Assembly: GCF_002210105.1 (NCBI RefSeq)
Contig: NZ_AQQU01000018.1
Span: forward strand, 1-46,087
Direction: 5' to 3'
Origin: Oceanicola sp. 22II-s10i
GTDB taxonomy: Bacteria; Pseudomonadota; Alphaproteobacteria; Rhodobacterales; Rhodobacteraceae
Length of the DNA: 46,087 nucleotides
In this document: positions 35,436 to 43,139 of the stretch, in pieces
Layout of the letters: each line of letters begins with the position of its first letter
Position numbering within the stretch: position 1 is the stretch's first letter
Notes under the pieces: generated by a model
What the model saw: only the letters and a program-made list of their open reading frames with translations
What the model was told of the DNA's origin: nothing
Database searches by the model: none
Made by a program: the position numbers and the translations under genes

Positions 35436-36454
35436 AACGCAGTATTCCTAGGTCGTTGGTCAGCAAGGCTACCAACCCTGACCCATCCAAGGAGCGCACG
35501 CCCGGTTTCGAAGGCCGGGCAGAACCGGGTGATGCTGTTTCCACTCCTTTCAAGGGGGCCGGCAGCGCTTGGAAATCAGGGGCGCTTGCGCAGTCGCAAG
35601 CCGCCGTGGAGCGAAGCAGAGCCGAGCTTTGTTCGGATATCCTTAACGGCCGCCACGAGATAAGCCTGTCGCCAGACCAGATCTCAGATCCGATGGGGAC
35701 CGACCGCCGTCAAGACTGGATGTCTCAGGAAGCATTCAGGTCCCTGGTAAGCAGCATTGCCTCGAACGGGCAGGACACACCCATTCTGGTGTGGCCCGAG
35801 GATCCGGACTGGCAGCCGGATCCGTTGGAGCCGTCGAACGTCACTGGCGTTCCATTTGTGATGCTTACAGGACGCCGCCGACTGGCTGCTGCGTCGGAGC
35901 TGGGTTTACCTCTTCGTGCAATCCTAGCTTCGCCGGGCGCGCGAAACGCCGAGAACAGCAAGTTTGAGATGTTGTTTCTGCGGTTCCGCGAGAATGAGGA
36001 GCGCGAGAATCTTAGCCCATTTGAGCGGTTGGTTTCGATTGGTGAAATGTATGAAACGCTGGCTTCTGGCGAAGACAAGCTGACAGCTGTGGCTTTCGCA
36101 AAGAAAATTGGCGTGCATGAGAGCCTAGTCTCGCGAGCAAGGTCTGTCTTCGCTGCGCAAGATCAAATCTTGAACGCGTTCAAGAATGTCTACGACATGA
36201 GCTTTCGCGACTTGCAAGGAGCCTTGGCGAGCTTGGAGAGGGTGAACACCTCCAAGCCAAAACCGAAGGCAAAGCCCAGTAAGCTCACGGTCAAACGCAA
36301 GGTGGGCAAACGAAATCTTTCGGCGACTTCAGTCGATGGGAACTTATCCATCAAGGTTGCAGGTGTGCCGATTGACCAAGAGCGTCTCGAGAAGCTCGGA
36401 GACTTAGTCGCCGACTACTTGAGCGCCGAAGGTTCGGGAAAGGATTCCGACTGA
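35432..36454 (+). CDS. repB: Plasmid partitioning protein RepB (ParB family)
   Basis: 340 residues. ParB N-domain with WMSQEAFRSLVSSIASNGQDTPILVWP and FVMLTGRRRLAAASELG, an ENEERENLSPFERL arm (ParB box II type), and a helix-turn-helix around TAVAFAKKIGVHESLVSRA. It binds centromere-like parS sites and stimulates RepA. The codons for QILNAFK contain the 18-bp palindrome shared with 33909-33948, so one candidate binding site lies in its own gene. Confidence 0.9.
   Translation: MKRSIPRSLVSKATNPDPSKERTPGFEGRAEPGDAVSTPFKGAGSAWKSGALAQSQAAVERSRAELCSDILNGRHEISLSPDQISDPMGTDRRQDWMSQEAFRSLVSSIASNGQDTPILVWPEDPDWQPDPLEPSNVTGVPFVMLTGRRRLAAASELGLPLRAILASPGARNAENSKFEMLFLRFRENEERENLSPFERLVSIGEMYETLASGEDKLTAVAFAKKIGVHESLVSRARSVFAAQDQILNAFKNVYDMSFRDLQGALASLERVNTSKPKPKAKPSKLTVKRKVGKRNLSATSVDGNLSIKVAGVPIDQERLEKLGDLVADYLSAEGSGKDSD
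36168..36185. repeat. Second copy of the candidate parS core, inside repB
   Basis: TCTTGAACGCGTTCAAGA is a perfect 18-bp palindrome identical to the centre of the 40-bp palindrome at 33909-33948. Confidence 0.65.
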
Positions 36455-36527
36455 CGACAATGCCAGCGGCATACTTTCCGGAACGACGAGGTAAGGAGCA
36501 AAAAGGAACGACAATCGAAGCAAAGGC

Positions 36528-36563
36528 AAAAGAAAAGCCCCCAAGCGGTGTGGCCTGAGAGCT
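36528..36563 (-). terminator. Terminator of the antisense RNA
   Basis: On the minus strand AGCTCTCAGGC and GCTTGGGGGCT pair (11 bp counting three G-U pairs) around CACACC (36536-36563), followed by TTTTCTTTT (36536-36528). Confidence 0.75.
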
Positions 36564-36581
36564 GATCTTAATGGTTTGGTC
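36528..36581 (-). ncRNA. Counter-transcribed RNA (ctRNA, incompatibility RNA) of the repABC replicon
   Basis: A strong minus-strand promoter and an intrinsic terminator define an RNA of about 54 nt in the repB-repC gap, the size and place of the ctRNAs of known repABC plasmids. Such RNAs pair with the repC leader and lower RepC synthesis, setting copy number. The start is estimated as 7 nt after the -10 box. Confidence 0.8.
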
Positions 36582-36587
36582 GCCTTC

Positions 36588-36616
36588 AAGATAAGTCTCG
36601 CTGGATTCACTGTCAA
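36588..36616 (-). promoter_or_regulatory. Promoter of the ctRNA
   Basis: Minus strand TTGACA (36616-36611, consensus), 17-nt spacer, TATCTT (36593-36588). Confidence 0.8.
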
Positions 36617-36623
36617 CGACGAA

Positions 36624-36635
36624 CGCTCCAGAGCG
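36624..36635 (+). other. Short hairpin in the repC leader
   Basis: CGCTC-CA-GAGCG (36624-36635) lies 45 nt before the repC start in the sense transcript and is followed 9 nt later by TTTCTTTT. In repABC plasmids ctRNA pairing promotes a leader stem that stops transcription or hides the ribosome site; this could be that element. Confidence 0.35.
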
Positions 36636-36680
36636 AACGGCTTTCTTTTGCCTCCACATAACCGGAGGTGAGATACAGGC

Positions 36681-37961
36681 ATGAAACATACAGGTTGGCG
36701 CAAGCCGACACCGGGTCTTGGCATTGCAGAGCAGCTTGCCCAAGCCGGTGAACAGGTGGCTGTACCCAAAACGCGGGCCTTCGTGGCCGTCAAGCGGGTG
36801 GGGGCCTACATTGGCCTCAAGGCCGGAGACATGATGCTCCTCGACACGCTCGGGGCCTTTACCCAGGCCCAAGACTGGGAGGAGGGGCAACGCCCTATCG
36901 TCTGGGCGTCGAACGCCTATCTGATGGAGCAGACGGGGTTCTCGCTCTCCGCGCTCAAGCGCCATGCCCGACGCCTGGCCGAGATTGGCGTGATCTCCTT
37001 CCAGGACAGCCCGAACGGCAAGCGGTGGGGCCGCAGGGACGCCGAGGGGCGCATCGTCGAGGCCTATGGCTTTGATTTGTCGCCGCTGTCGGCGCGTGTC
37101 GAGGAGTTCGAGGAGCTCCATGCCGATTTGCAGGCCGAGCGCGAACTCTGTCAGCGCCTGAAGCGCCAGATCACGGTTGCACGCCGTATGATCCGCGCTC
37201 GGATCGAGGCGGCCGTCAGCAGCGCGCTGCGCGGGCCTTGGGCGCAGTTCACGGGTCTCTTCGAAGAGTTATTGGACCGGCTTCCGCGCCGCCACGAAGC
37301 TTCTGAGCAGCTTGCACGGTTGCTGGGCTGGTTCAAGGATCTCCAGGAGCGTGTCGAGGCGGCCTATCTCAAGGCAACTGAGGCTACCCAGCCTGTGGAA
37401 AATACGCCTGAAACCAAGGAGCAAGTTCCCGAGAAGACTCAAGAGTTGAACCCCAGGGAGGTCATTTCTGAACCTCATATACTAATTACAAACCAACTTG
37501 ATCCTGTAACTAGTAATTCCTCAGAAAATGAGGAAACCGCGACCATGGTGCCCAATGCTCAGCCCGAAGATCAGGTTGATAGGGAGCTGGAAGAGTGGGT
37601 TAACGAGGTGCGCAAGAAGCGCGCGGCGCTGGATCTGCCCACCGTGATGCAGGCCTGTCCCGAATTCGCATCGTGGTCGCGCAATATGGGCGGGTTCCTG
37701 AAAGATTGGGGCGATCTGCATCGTGTTGCCGGTCAACTCCGGCCGATGATCGGGGTGTCCGAGCATGCCTGGAACGTGGCACAGGACCGTTTGGGCAAAC
37801 AGGTGGCGACAGCAGCGCTGGCGCTTGTCTTCGAGAAGCATTGCGCAGGCGAGGTTTCGTCGCCGGGCGGCTATCTGCGCGGCATGGTCGAGAAGGCCGG
37901 GGCAGGGGAGTTGCATCTCGAGCGCAGCTTCTATGGCAGGCTCAGCGGGCAGGCGGCGTGA
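36681..37961 (+). CDS. repC: Replication initiator RepC
   Basis: 426 residues from ATG 36681 with CGGAGGTGAG upstream. N-terminal domain typical of RepC (TRAFVAVKRVGAYIGLKAGDMMLLDTLGAFT, WASNAYLMEQTGFSLSALKRHARRLAEIGVISFQDSPNGKRWGRR, a winged-helix DNA-binding part), a flexible middle, and a C-terminal domain with ASWSRNMGGFLKDWGDLHRVA and SSPGGYLRGMVEKA. It starts replication at an origin inside its own gene. Its synthesis should be limited by the ctRNA just upstream. Confidence 0.92.
   Translation: MKHTGWRKPTPGLGIAEQLAQAGEQVAVPKTRAFVAVKRVGAYIGLKAGDMMLLDTLGAFTQAQDWEEGQRPIVWASNAYLMEQTGFSLSALKRHARRLAEIGVISFQDSPNGKRWGRRDAEGRIVEAYGFDLSPLSARVEEFEELHADLQAERELCQRLKRQITVARRMIRARIEAAVSSALRGPWAQFTGLFEELLDRLPRRHEASEQLARLLGWFKDLQERVEAAYLKATEATQPVENTPETKEQVPEKTQELNPREVISEPHILITNQLDPVTSNSSENEETATMVPNAQPEDQVDRELEEWVNEVRKKRAALDLPTVMQACPEFASWSRNMGGFLKDWGDLHRVAGQLRPMIGVSEHAWNVAQDRLGKQVATAALALVFEKHCAGEVSSPGGYLRGMVEKAGAGELHLERSFYGRLSGQAA
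37465..37540. other. AT-rich stretch in repC, candidate origin of replication
   Basis: This segment (codons for SEPHILITNQLDPVTSNSSEN) is strikingly A+T-rich inside a G+C-rich gene and carries TACTAATTAC, ACTAGTAATT and the short inverted repeat TCCTCAGAAAATGAGGA (37518-37534). In known repABC plasmids oriV lies in such an AT-rich part of repC. Confidence 0.6.
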
Positions 37962-37973
37962 TGGGGCAGGGGG

Positions 37974-39011
37974 TCAGAGACCGGCAGCTTTGGTCACGTT
38001 CACCCGGAACCGATCGCGTCGGCGCTGGTAGCGGCGGGTCATCTCGGCCGAGGCGTGTCCCAGTTGTTTCTGGACATAGCGTTCGTCGATCTCAGCGGAA
38101 CTGGCAAGGCCGGCACGCAGCGAGTGGCCAGAGAACAGCGCCAGACGTACCTTATCGGGCAGTTCGGAGCGGATGCCGGCGTCCAGGACCGTGCGCTTGA
38201 TCAGCCGCGCGACATGCTTGTCGTTGAGCCTCGTTTCGGATGCCCTTTTGCCATCGCGCGAGATCCCGACAAAGACAGGACCGAAGTCGATCTTCGCGAA
38301 ATGCAGCCATTGCTCCAGCGCGTGCACGGGGCAGGTCTGGTCCTTTGAGCCGCGGCCCACCTCGACCTCGCGCCAGCCGGTCTTGGCATTCAGCGTCAGG
38401 AGGGCGCCGCCACCGTCCTTGCCGTCCAGGATCTCGACCCAGCCGCCCGACTCCGGCGTGTCGTCCTTGTGGACGTCGAGGCTGACGATTTCCGAGCGGC
38501 GAAGGCCTCCGGCGTAGCCCAAAAGCAGGAGGGCCCGGTCGCGCAAACCTCGGAGATCGTGGGGCAGGGTGGCCACCATGGCGACGATGTCCTCGGCCAG
38601 GATCGCTTCCTTCTGCACCGGCGGGCACGCATGCTTGCGCTTGATCCCGGCCAGCACGGTGGCGATGTGACGGTTTTTTCGATCAAGGGTGAATCCCCGC
38701 TGCGCGTAGCTCCAGGCAAGGCCCGACAGACGGCGGTCTATGGTGCTAACCGATAGAGCAGGGGAGGGGCCCGCCCCGGAAGCCAGGTCGGCGAGGTAGA
38801 GCCCGATCATCTCGGGCACGGGCGGCAGCGGCTCGGTGCCCTTCATCCGGCACCAGCGGGTGAAATGTGCCCAGTCTTTCGCATAGGCCTTCAGGGTGTT
38901 CTCCGACGCGGCCGCCCGGGCATATTCGCGGGCCGTGTCGACGAGGCGATCCAGCGTCCCGGAGCCGGCGACGTGGTCCGGAAGGGCGATCGGTCTTTCG
39001 TCAGTGCTCAT
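37974..39011 (-). CDS. Tyrosine recombinase / integrase
   Basis: 345 residues from ATG 39011 with GAGGGA upstream. N-terminal SAM-like core-binding domain (SENTLKAYAKDWAHFTRWC), then the catalytic domain with Arg in GYAGGLRRSEI, HSLRAG (His and Arg), QLGHASAEMTRRYQRR (His and Tyr nucleophile). Probably resolves plasmid multimers or integrates elements. It is convergent with repC, 12 nt apart. A small upstream frame (39001-39147) overlaps its start. Confidence 0.92.
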   Translation of the reverse strand: MSTDERPIALPDHVAGSGTLDRLVDTAREYARAAASENTLKAYAKDWAHFTRWCRMKGTEPLPPVPEMIGLYLADLASGAGPSPALSVSTIDRRLSGLAWSYAQRGFTLDRKNRHIATVLAGIKRKHACPPVQKEAILAEDIVAMVATLPHDLRGLRDRALLLLGYAGGLRRSEIVSLDVHKDDTPESGGWVEILDGKDGGGALLTLNAKTGWREVEVGRGSKDQTCPVHALEQWLHFAKIDFGPVFVGISRDGKRASETRLNDKHVARLIKRTVLDAGIRSELPDKVRLALFSGHSLRAGLASSAEIDERYVQKQLGHASAEMTRRYQRRRDRFRVNVTKAAGL

Positions 39012-39147
39012 GATGGAGTCCCTCTGATAACGTTGGCGGCTCTCTGTCGCGTGTGAGCGCACTCAGATCGGCGAGAGACCACGCTGATGGGCCGACACCA
39101 CCAGGCGCCAGATCGAGTCTCACGAATTCCGACTCGGCCAGCCTCAT
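39001..39147 (-). CDS. Possible 48-residue protein translated with the integrase
   Basis: ATG 39147 follows GGAG by 8 nt; the frame (MRLAESEFVRLDLAPGGVGP, then SAWSLADLSALTRDREPP) ends in TGA at 39001, overlapping the integrase start by 11 nt. Composition fits the neighbours. No family recognised. Confidence 0.35.
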   Translation of the reverse strand: MRLAESEFVRLDLAPGGVGPSAWSLADLSALTRDREPPTLSEGLHHEH

Positions 39148-39211
39148 AAATACCGCTCCGGAATCTCACGAATCCCTGCCGCTCTCGCGGACCAAGTGCC
39201 TGAAAGGTTGA

Positions 39212-39249
39212 GAATCCAGTCATGAAACGTGAATCCAGTGATGAACTGT
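39212..39249. repeat. Tandem 19-bp repeat
   Basis: GAATCCAGTCATGAAACGT (39212-39230) is followed directly by GAATCCAGTGATGAACTGT (39231-39249), 16 of 19 identical. Located between the integrase and DUF1403 genes; a recombination accessory site or regulator site is possible. Confidence 0.5.
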
Positions 39250-39285
39250 GAACGCGATCCGTATTTCTTGCAGCCTATCTCCGGT

Positions 39286-39311
39286 TGTCCGATAAATGCA
39301 ATTATTGGACA
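39286..39311. promoter_or_regulatory. Inverted repeat upstream of DUF1403-scpB
   Basis: TGTCCGATAA (39286-39295) and TTATTGGACA (39302-39311) are inverted with one mismatch around ATGCAA, about 80 nt before the DUF1403 start. It looks like an operator; no regulator is evident nearby. Confidence 0.5.
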
Positions 39312-39388
39312 TATTGGCGCACGGCAAGGCGGGGCGGTTGCCACAGCATATTGTAGACGAAAGCGCCGCGAGAGACTAGTCTTGTGGC

Positions 39389-40291
39389 ATGACCCATGTT
39401 CGCCACAGCCTCGGGGACGACCTCGGCACGCTACCCCGAATGCCCGCCTGGGTCACCGGCGGGCAAGGCGAAACACCCGAGGATGTGGCGTTTTTGTCGG
39501 GCGCCGCGCTCGCTCATCTGGATCTTGTGGTCAGCCGAACGGATGTCCCCCAGGCTTTGCTGCGGGAGCGGCTGGCATTGCGCGCGGCAGAGGCCTGCGT
39601 GACGCATCAGGGGAGGCCCGAAAGGGCCGGGGAACTGCGCGATGCAGCGGCGTTCCTGCAACCGGGCGACAGCCCGGGTCCGGCGGGCGCGGTCTGGCTG
39701 TCGTGGCAAAGGGCGGTGGAGCGGCCGGTCTCGGTCAAGGCTTTGGACCGGGCGCTGACGGAACTGGAGGTCGATCGGATCGCTGCCTGGCTGGATGCGG
39801 GGCCCCGGGATGGAGGGCTTGCGCCGGTTGCGCGCGCCGCGGCGGTACTGCAGGCCGTTCTCGAGGATCGCCCACGCGATCCCGCATCAGCACTGCTGCT
39901 CGCGGACGCGGCCCTGGCGCAGGCGCTTGGCTGGGGACATGTGCTGCCGCTTCTGGCGCCCGGTCTCAAGCGCGGGGATCTGCGGAAGACGGGCGAGGAC
40001 CTGCGGCTGGCCTGTCATCGGGCAATCGGAACGGCCGCGACCGAAGTGACGCGGGAGGCCGCCGACCTGACCCGCCATGCCACCCGGTTGCGGGACATTG
40101 CGCCGAAGCTGCGCGCAAAGGGGTCGGACGATGCTGTTGCGCTGTTTCTGAGCCGGGACGCCGTTCCACCCACCGCGCTGACCTCGCTGCGGTCCGATCG
40201 TGCCGCGCGCCGGTTTTGCGACAGGCTGGTGGAGCTCGGCGCCGTGCGCGAGCTGACCGGGCGTGACACCTTTCGGCTTTACGGGGTGTAG
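39389..40291 (+). CDS. DUF1403 family protein
   Basis: 300 residues. Family traits are TLPRMPAWVTGGQGETPEDVAFLSGAALAHLDLVVSR and ALLLADAALAQALGWGHVLPLLAPGL, with a C-terminal helical part (RSDRAARRFCDRLVELGAVRELTGRDTFRLYGV). DUF1403 proteins are alanine/leucine-rich, of unknown function, and usually encoded just before an ScpB-like gene on alphaproteobacterial plasmids and genomes. The stop is 2 nt before the scpB ATG. Confidence 0.85.
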   Translation: MTHVRHSLGDDLGTLPRMPAWVTGGQGETPEDVAFLSGAALAHLDLVVSRTDVPQALLRERLALRAAEACVTHQGRPERAGELRDAAAFLQPGDSPGPAGAVWLSWQRAVERPVSVKALDRALTELEVDRIAAWLDAGPRDGGLAPVARAAAVLQAVLEDRPRDPASALLLADAALAQALGWGHVLPLLAPGLKRGDLRKTGEDLRLACHRAIGTAATEVTREAADLTRHATRLRDIAPKLRAKGSDDAVALFLSRDAVPPTALTSLRSDRAARRFCDRLVELGAVRELTGRDTFRLYGV

Positions 40292-40293
40292 CG

Positions 40294-40887
40294 ATGGCGA
40301 AGGATCGCTCCGAACCCGAGCTTGACCGCGAGTTGGCCGACCTGCCGCCAGAATTGCGCTGGCGCGAATGGATGCGCCGGATCGAGGCGGTGCTCTTCGC
40401 GTCCGCCTCGCCGGTGCCGCGCGAGGACCTTGCACGCGTGGTGGGGCAGGGGGCGTCGATTGACCTGCTGGTCGAGGACCTCAGCGCCGATCTGGAGGGG
40501 CGGGCCTTCGAGATCTCCCAAGTCGCTGGCGGCTGGATGTTCCGGACGCGGGCCGCCTACGCCCCCGCGATCCGCGCTGCGGCGGATGTCGGGGATCAAT
40601 TTCTGGACCTGAGCGAATTCGACGTCGCGGTGCTGGCCGCCATCGCCTACCACCAGCCGATCACGCGCGACGGGCTGAAGGACATCTTCGGCAAGGAGAT
40701 CAGCCGCGATCTGATCGGGCGGCTCCACGCGCGGGAGCTGATCGGAACCGGACCGCGGTCGCCCCGGCGCGGGGCGCCATATACCTACGTCACGACGGAG
40801 CAGTTCCTGGTCGCCTTCGATCTGGAGTCGCTCCAGGACCTGCCGGACAGGGAGCAGCTGGAGGATGCTGGTCTGGCCGCCGGATGA
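40294..40887 (+). CDS. scpB: ScpB-like SMC-complex subunit
   Basis: 197 residues, two winged-helix modules: WMRRIEAVLFASASPVPREDLARVVG, VEDLSADLEGRAFEISQVAGGWMFRTR, then FDVAVLAAIAYHQPITRDGLKDIFGKEISRDLIGRLHARELIGTG and YVTTEQFLVAF. Chromosomal ScpB bridges SMC heads with ScpA; no scpA or smc gene is in the window, so this plasmid copy either borrows the host complex or works with DUF1403. No gene is seen between 40888 and 40951. Confidence 0.85.
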   Translation: MAKDRSEPELDRELADLPPELRWREWMRRIEAVLFASASPVPREDLARVVGQGASIDLLVEDLSADLEGRAFEISQVAGGWMFRTRAAYAPAIRAAADVGDQFLDLSEFDVAVLAAIAYHQPITRDGLKDIFGKEISRDLIGRLHARELIGTGPRSPRRGAPYTYVTTEQFLVAFDLESLQDLPDREQLEDAGLAAG

Positions 40888-40951
40888 GACCAGGTGGCAG
40901 GTTTGACTATCGTTATTTGCACGAGAGCTCTTGATCCATCAGCCCAGATCT

Positions 40952-41506
40952 TCATTCAGCGGAAATCTCATCGACGAGTTGAGCTGCCACGGCAATCGGG
41001 AGAAACATCCGCAGTGGAACACTTGTGAGTTCCTGAAATCCGTAGCTCTCATAGAGTGCTTTGCGTCGAACGGTTCTGTCCGGATCCCCGCAATCGAGCA
41101 CATCGAGCATGACAATTGAGATACCGATCTGATCTGCGGCTGCTACGATCCGACTCAACGCATCGACAAGGAGGTCTCCGCCGTAACTTGATCCTCGATA
41201 TCGCTCATCGCGACCGATCATGGAGATGTAGGCGGCGGGGATCGAGCCGTGAGACGGACGTGTTCGAGCATACTTCTTAGGTAGCTCCTCGTACCTGACC
41301 GCATGGGCGTTCAGTGCGTAGAAGCCTATGACGCTCCTTTCGCCCTTGGTCATCACCATCAAGCGGACATTATCCGCTTTGCTTAGTTTGTTCGCCGTTC
41401 TCTTGAGGTAGTTGTCGACTTGATCCACGCCGCAAGAGAAGTTCGCACGATCGTGTTTGTCTGGATCGAAGGGCTCGATCGTGACGTCATCTTCTGTTTG
41501 GCTCAA
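40952..41506 (-). CDS. GNAT-family acetyltransferase toxin (TacT/AtaT-like)
   Basis: 184 residues. GNAT fold: FSCGVDQVDNYLKRTANK (the toxin-type start), SVIGFYALNA, ISMIGRDERYRGSSYGGDLLVDAL (acetyl-CoA-binding loop) and KALYESYGFQEL (late Tyr). Toxins of this group acetylate the amino acid on charged tRNAs and stop translation. The ATG overlaps the antitoxin stop by 4 nt, the usual antitoxin-first order. Confidence 0.88.
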   Translation of the reverse strand: MSQTEDDVTIEPFDPDKHDRANFSCGVDQVDNYLKRTANKLSKADNVRLMVMTKGERSVIGFYALNAHAVRYEELPKKYARTRPSHGSIPAAYISMIGRDERYRGSSYGGDLLVDALSRIVAAADQIGISIVMLDVLDCGDPDRTVRRKALYESYGFQELTSVPLRMFLPIAVAAQLVDEISAE

Positions 41507-41811
41507 CGGGAGGACACGCGAGCCTTGTGGCGTTCAAAGGCTTCGCGCAACCGATCCGTCGGTGGCGGCGGGTTGTCGAGAGCATCGAAGAAAGTCGCAT
41601 GGTCGGCCGGAGACAAAACGGTCGTCTCGTGAGCACGGATAACGTCCTGCGCCGCCCTATACGCCGCACTCATCGTGAACACGGAGTCGTCCACACCAGA
41701 CAGTGCTGCAGCCTGCTGGATCGCGGCTTTCACATGTGGCTTAGTGCGGAAGTTCATACGCTCCGAACTACGCTCGTTGATATCTAATGTAGGGTCCTCG
41801 AAGCTACGCAT
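41503..41811 (-). CDS. DUF1778 (TacA-like) antitoxin
   Basis: 102 residues from ATG 41811 with GGAGATCGAG just upstream. N-terminal ribbon-helix-helix (RMNFRTKPHVKAAIQQAAALSGV, then FTMSAAYRAAQDVI), and the flexible toxin-binding tail including LSPADHATFFDALDNPPPPTDRLREAF. It should bind the toxin and repress at 41838-41856. Confidence 0.9.
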   Translation of the reverse strand: MRSFEDPTLDINERSSERMNFRTKPHVKAAIQQAAALSGVDDSVFTMSAAYRAAQDVIRAHETTVLSPADHATFFDALDNPPPPTDRLREAFERHKARVSSR

Positions 41812-41830
41812 CTCGATCTCCTCTCATGGG

Positions 41831-41863
41831 TTGACATGTACGTCAGAACGACGTACGCGTCAA
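41831..41863. promoter_or_regulatory. Face-to-face promoters with operator between antitoxin and defence cassette
   Basis: GTACGTC (41838-41844) and GACGTAC (41850-41856) are perfect inverted arms around AGAAC. On minus, TTGACG (41863-41858), 17 nt, TACATG (41840-41835) suits the antitoxin. On plus, TTGACA (41831-41836), 17 nt, TACGCG (41854-41859) could fire toward the phosphoribosyltransferase gene, though its -10 is weak. One bound repressor would block both. Confidence 0.55.
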
Positions 41864-41913
41864 GACAGATCACAAGGTCGTCACGTCCGCAAAAAATTGG
41901 TATCGCTTTCAAC

Positions 41914-43134
41914 ATGATCGGAAACAGTCTTGCGCTTAAGCTACTTGCCGATGTCATGGACTGGGACGATGCCACTGCAACTCGGGAGTTTGGCTGGCTT
42001 CGGTTAATGGCTTCAGTCAAATACGATGGCTACGCCGACTTCGCCGCAGGTGCGGGTTTCCTTGAAGCACTCGTCGACTGGATGCGCCAATTCGATACTT
42101 CCTACGACCGAGCGATCGCTTACCGGTTTGTAAAACAGCGCCTAGTGTACATTTCCACGGCAGAGATGCATCGCGTCGTCGAGGCATTCATCCCTGAAGT
42201 GGTCACGCCATACCTTAGGCGAAGCGTTGGCGCTGAGTGCGGCCTTCATCCCTGGGAAGTATGGGCAGCCAACGAGCCGGCCGAAGCCTTTAAGTCGCGC
42301 TTGCGAAAGTGCCTATTCGTTGGGCTCAGCGACGGAAGCCGTATCGACGTGCTACGGCGATCGAACGCAGGGCGCATCTCGCAAGAGCAAATTATTCCGA
42401 TGATGAATGTTGATGACGCGAAGTGGGAGAGTCTTGGTGAAGATCTCATTTCGGCGCCTGGTCTCGATGCCAACTCGCGCTTCGAAGATGTCTTTCTAAT
42501 TGACGACTTCACCGCGTCAGGCACCACGTTCATCAGAACGGTGGAAGGAAAAACGAAGGGCAAACTTCACAAATTCAACAAGATGGTCGAGGCTGCGCGA
42601 AGGTCATTGTCGGCAAAGGAAAAGGTATTTCCAATCTCTGAAAACTACAGCCTTCATATTCATCACTACGTCTCGACCTCTCAGGCCCGTGGCACGCTGA
42701 CGGAACGGGTAGGCGCGCTAGTCAAAATGCTGGAAAATCGAAGCTTTCGGGATGAGGTTCATATTACTGAGGGGTTGCTTCTAAGTGATAATTTACCGCT
42801 TGGGCGCCCAAAGCCAGGCTTGCAGGCTGGGGGTGCAGTCGAGGCATCTGCTATTGGTTTTGAGCCCAATCGGATTGCTGAGAATGAGATCGATGCCCAA
42901 TTCATTGCACTTTGTGAGCGGGCTTATGACCCAGAGCTCTTTAGGCGTCTTGAGAAACACTGCCGCGAGGCTGGCATGGAGACAATGTGCTATGGCTACG
43001 GCGGGTGCGCACTACCGTTGGTCTTAGAGCATAACACGCCAAATAATAGTGTCCCGCTGATTTGGAGCGAAACCGGGTCGGAGGCGGACCCGAATACGCG
43101 CCCACTTTTCCAGCGACGCGATAGGCACGGCTAA
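41914..43134 (+). CDS. Phosphoribosyltransferase-like protein of a conflict system (PRTase-CE type)
   Basis: 406 residues from ATG 41914. The frame opens at ATG 41836, but that codon sits in the -35 box described above, so the later ATG is preferred; neither has a clear ribosome site. The key motif is FEDVFLIDDFTASGTTFIRT (about residues 190-210), the PRPP-loop pattern DD-x3-SG-x-T of type I phosphoribosyltransferases, with LSDGSRIDVLRR before it and a C-terminal CYGYGGCALPLVLEHNTPNN. This matches what I recall of PRTase-CE proteins, found with AAA+ ATPases in predicted prokaryotic immune loci. Substrate unknown. A 5-nt gap separates it from the ATPase gene. Confidence 0.7.
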   Translation: MIGNSLALKLLADVMDWDDATATREFGWLRLMASVKYDGYADFAAGAGFLEALVDWMRQFDTSYDRAIAYRFVKQRLVYISTAEMHRVVEAFIPEVVTPYLRRSVGAECGLHPWEVWAANEPAEAFKSRLRKCLFVGLSDGSRIDVLRRSNAGRISQEQIIPMMNVDDAKWESLGEDLISAPGLDANSRFEDVFLIDDFTASGTTFIRTVEGKTKGKLHKFNKMVEAARRSLSAKEKVFPISENYSLHIHHYVSTSQARGTLTERVGALVKMLENRSFRDEVHITEGLLLSDNLPLGRPKPGLQAGGAVEASAIGFEPNRIAENEIDAQFIALCERAYDPELFRRLEKHCREAGMETMCYGYGGCALPLVLEHNTPNNSVPLIWSETGSEADPNTRPLFQRRDRHG

Positions 43135-43139
43135 TACTC

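Noticed and set aside
41836..41913. N-terminal extension of the phosphoribosyltransferase-like protein from ATG 41836.
   Set aside because: The codon lies in a TTGACA box and the extension crosses the toxin-antitoxin operator; the conserved-looking part begins at MIGNSLALKLLADVMDWD.
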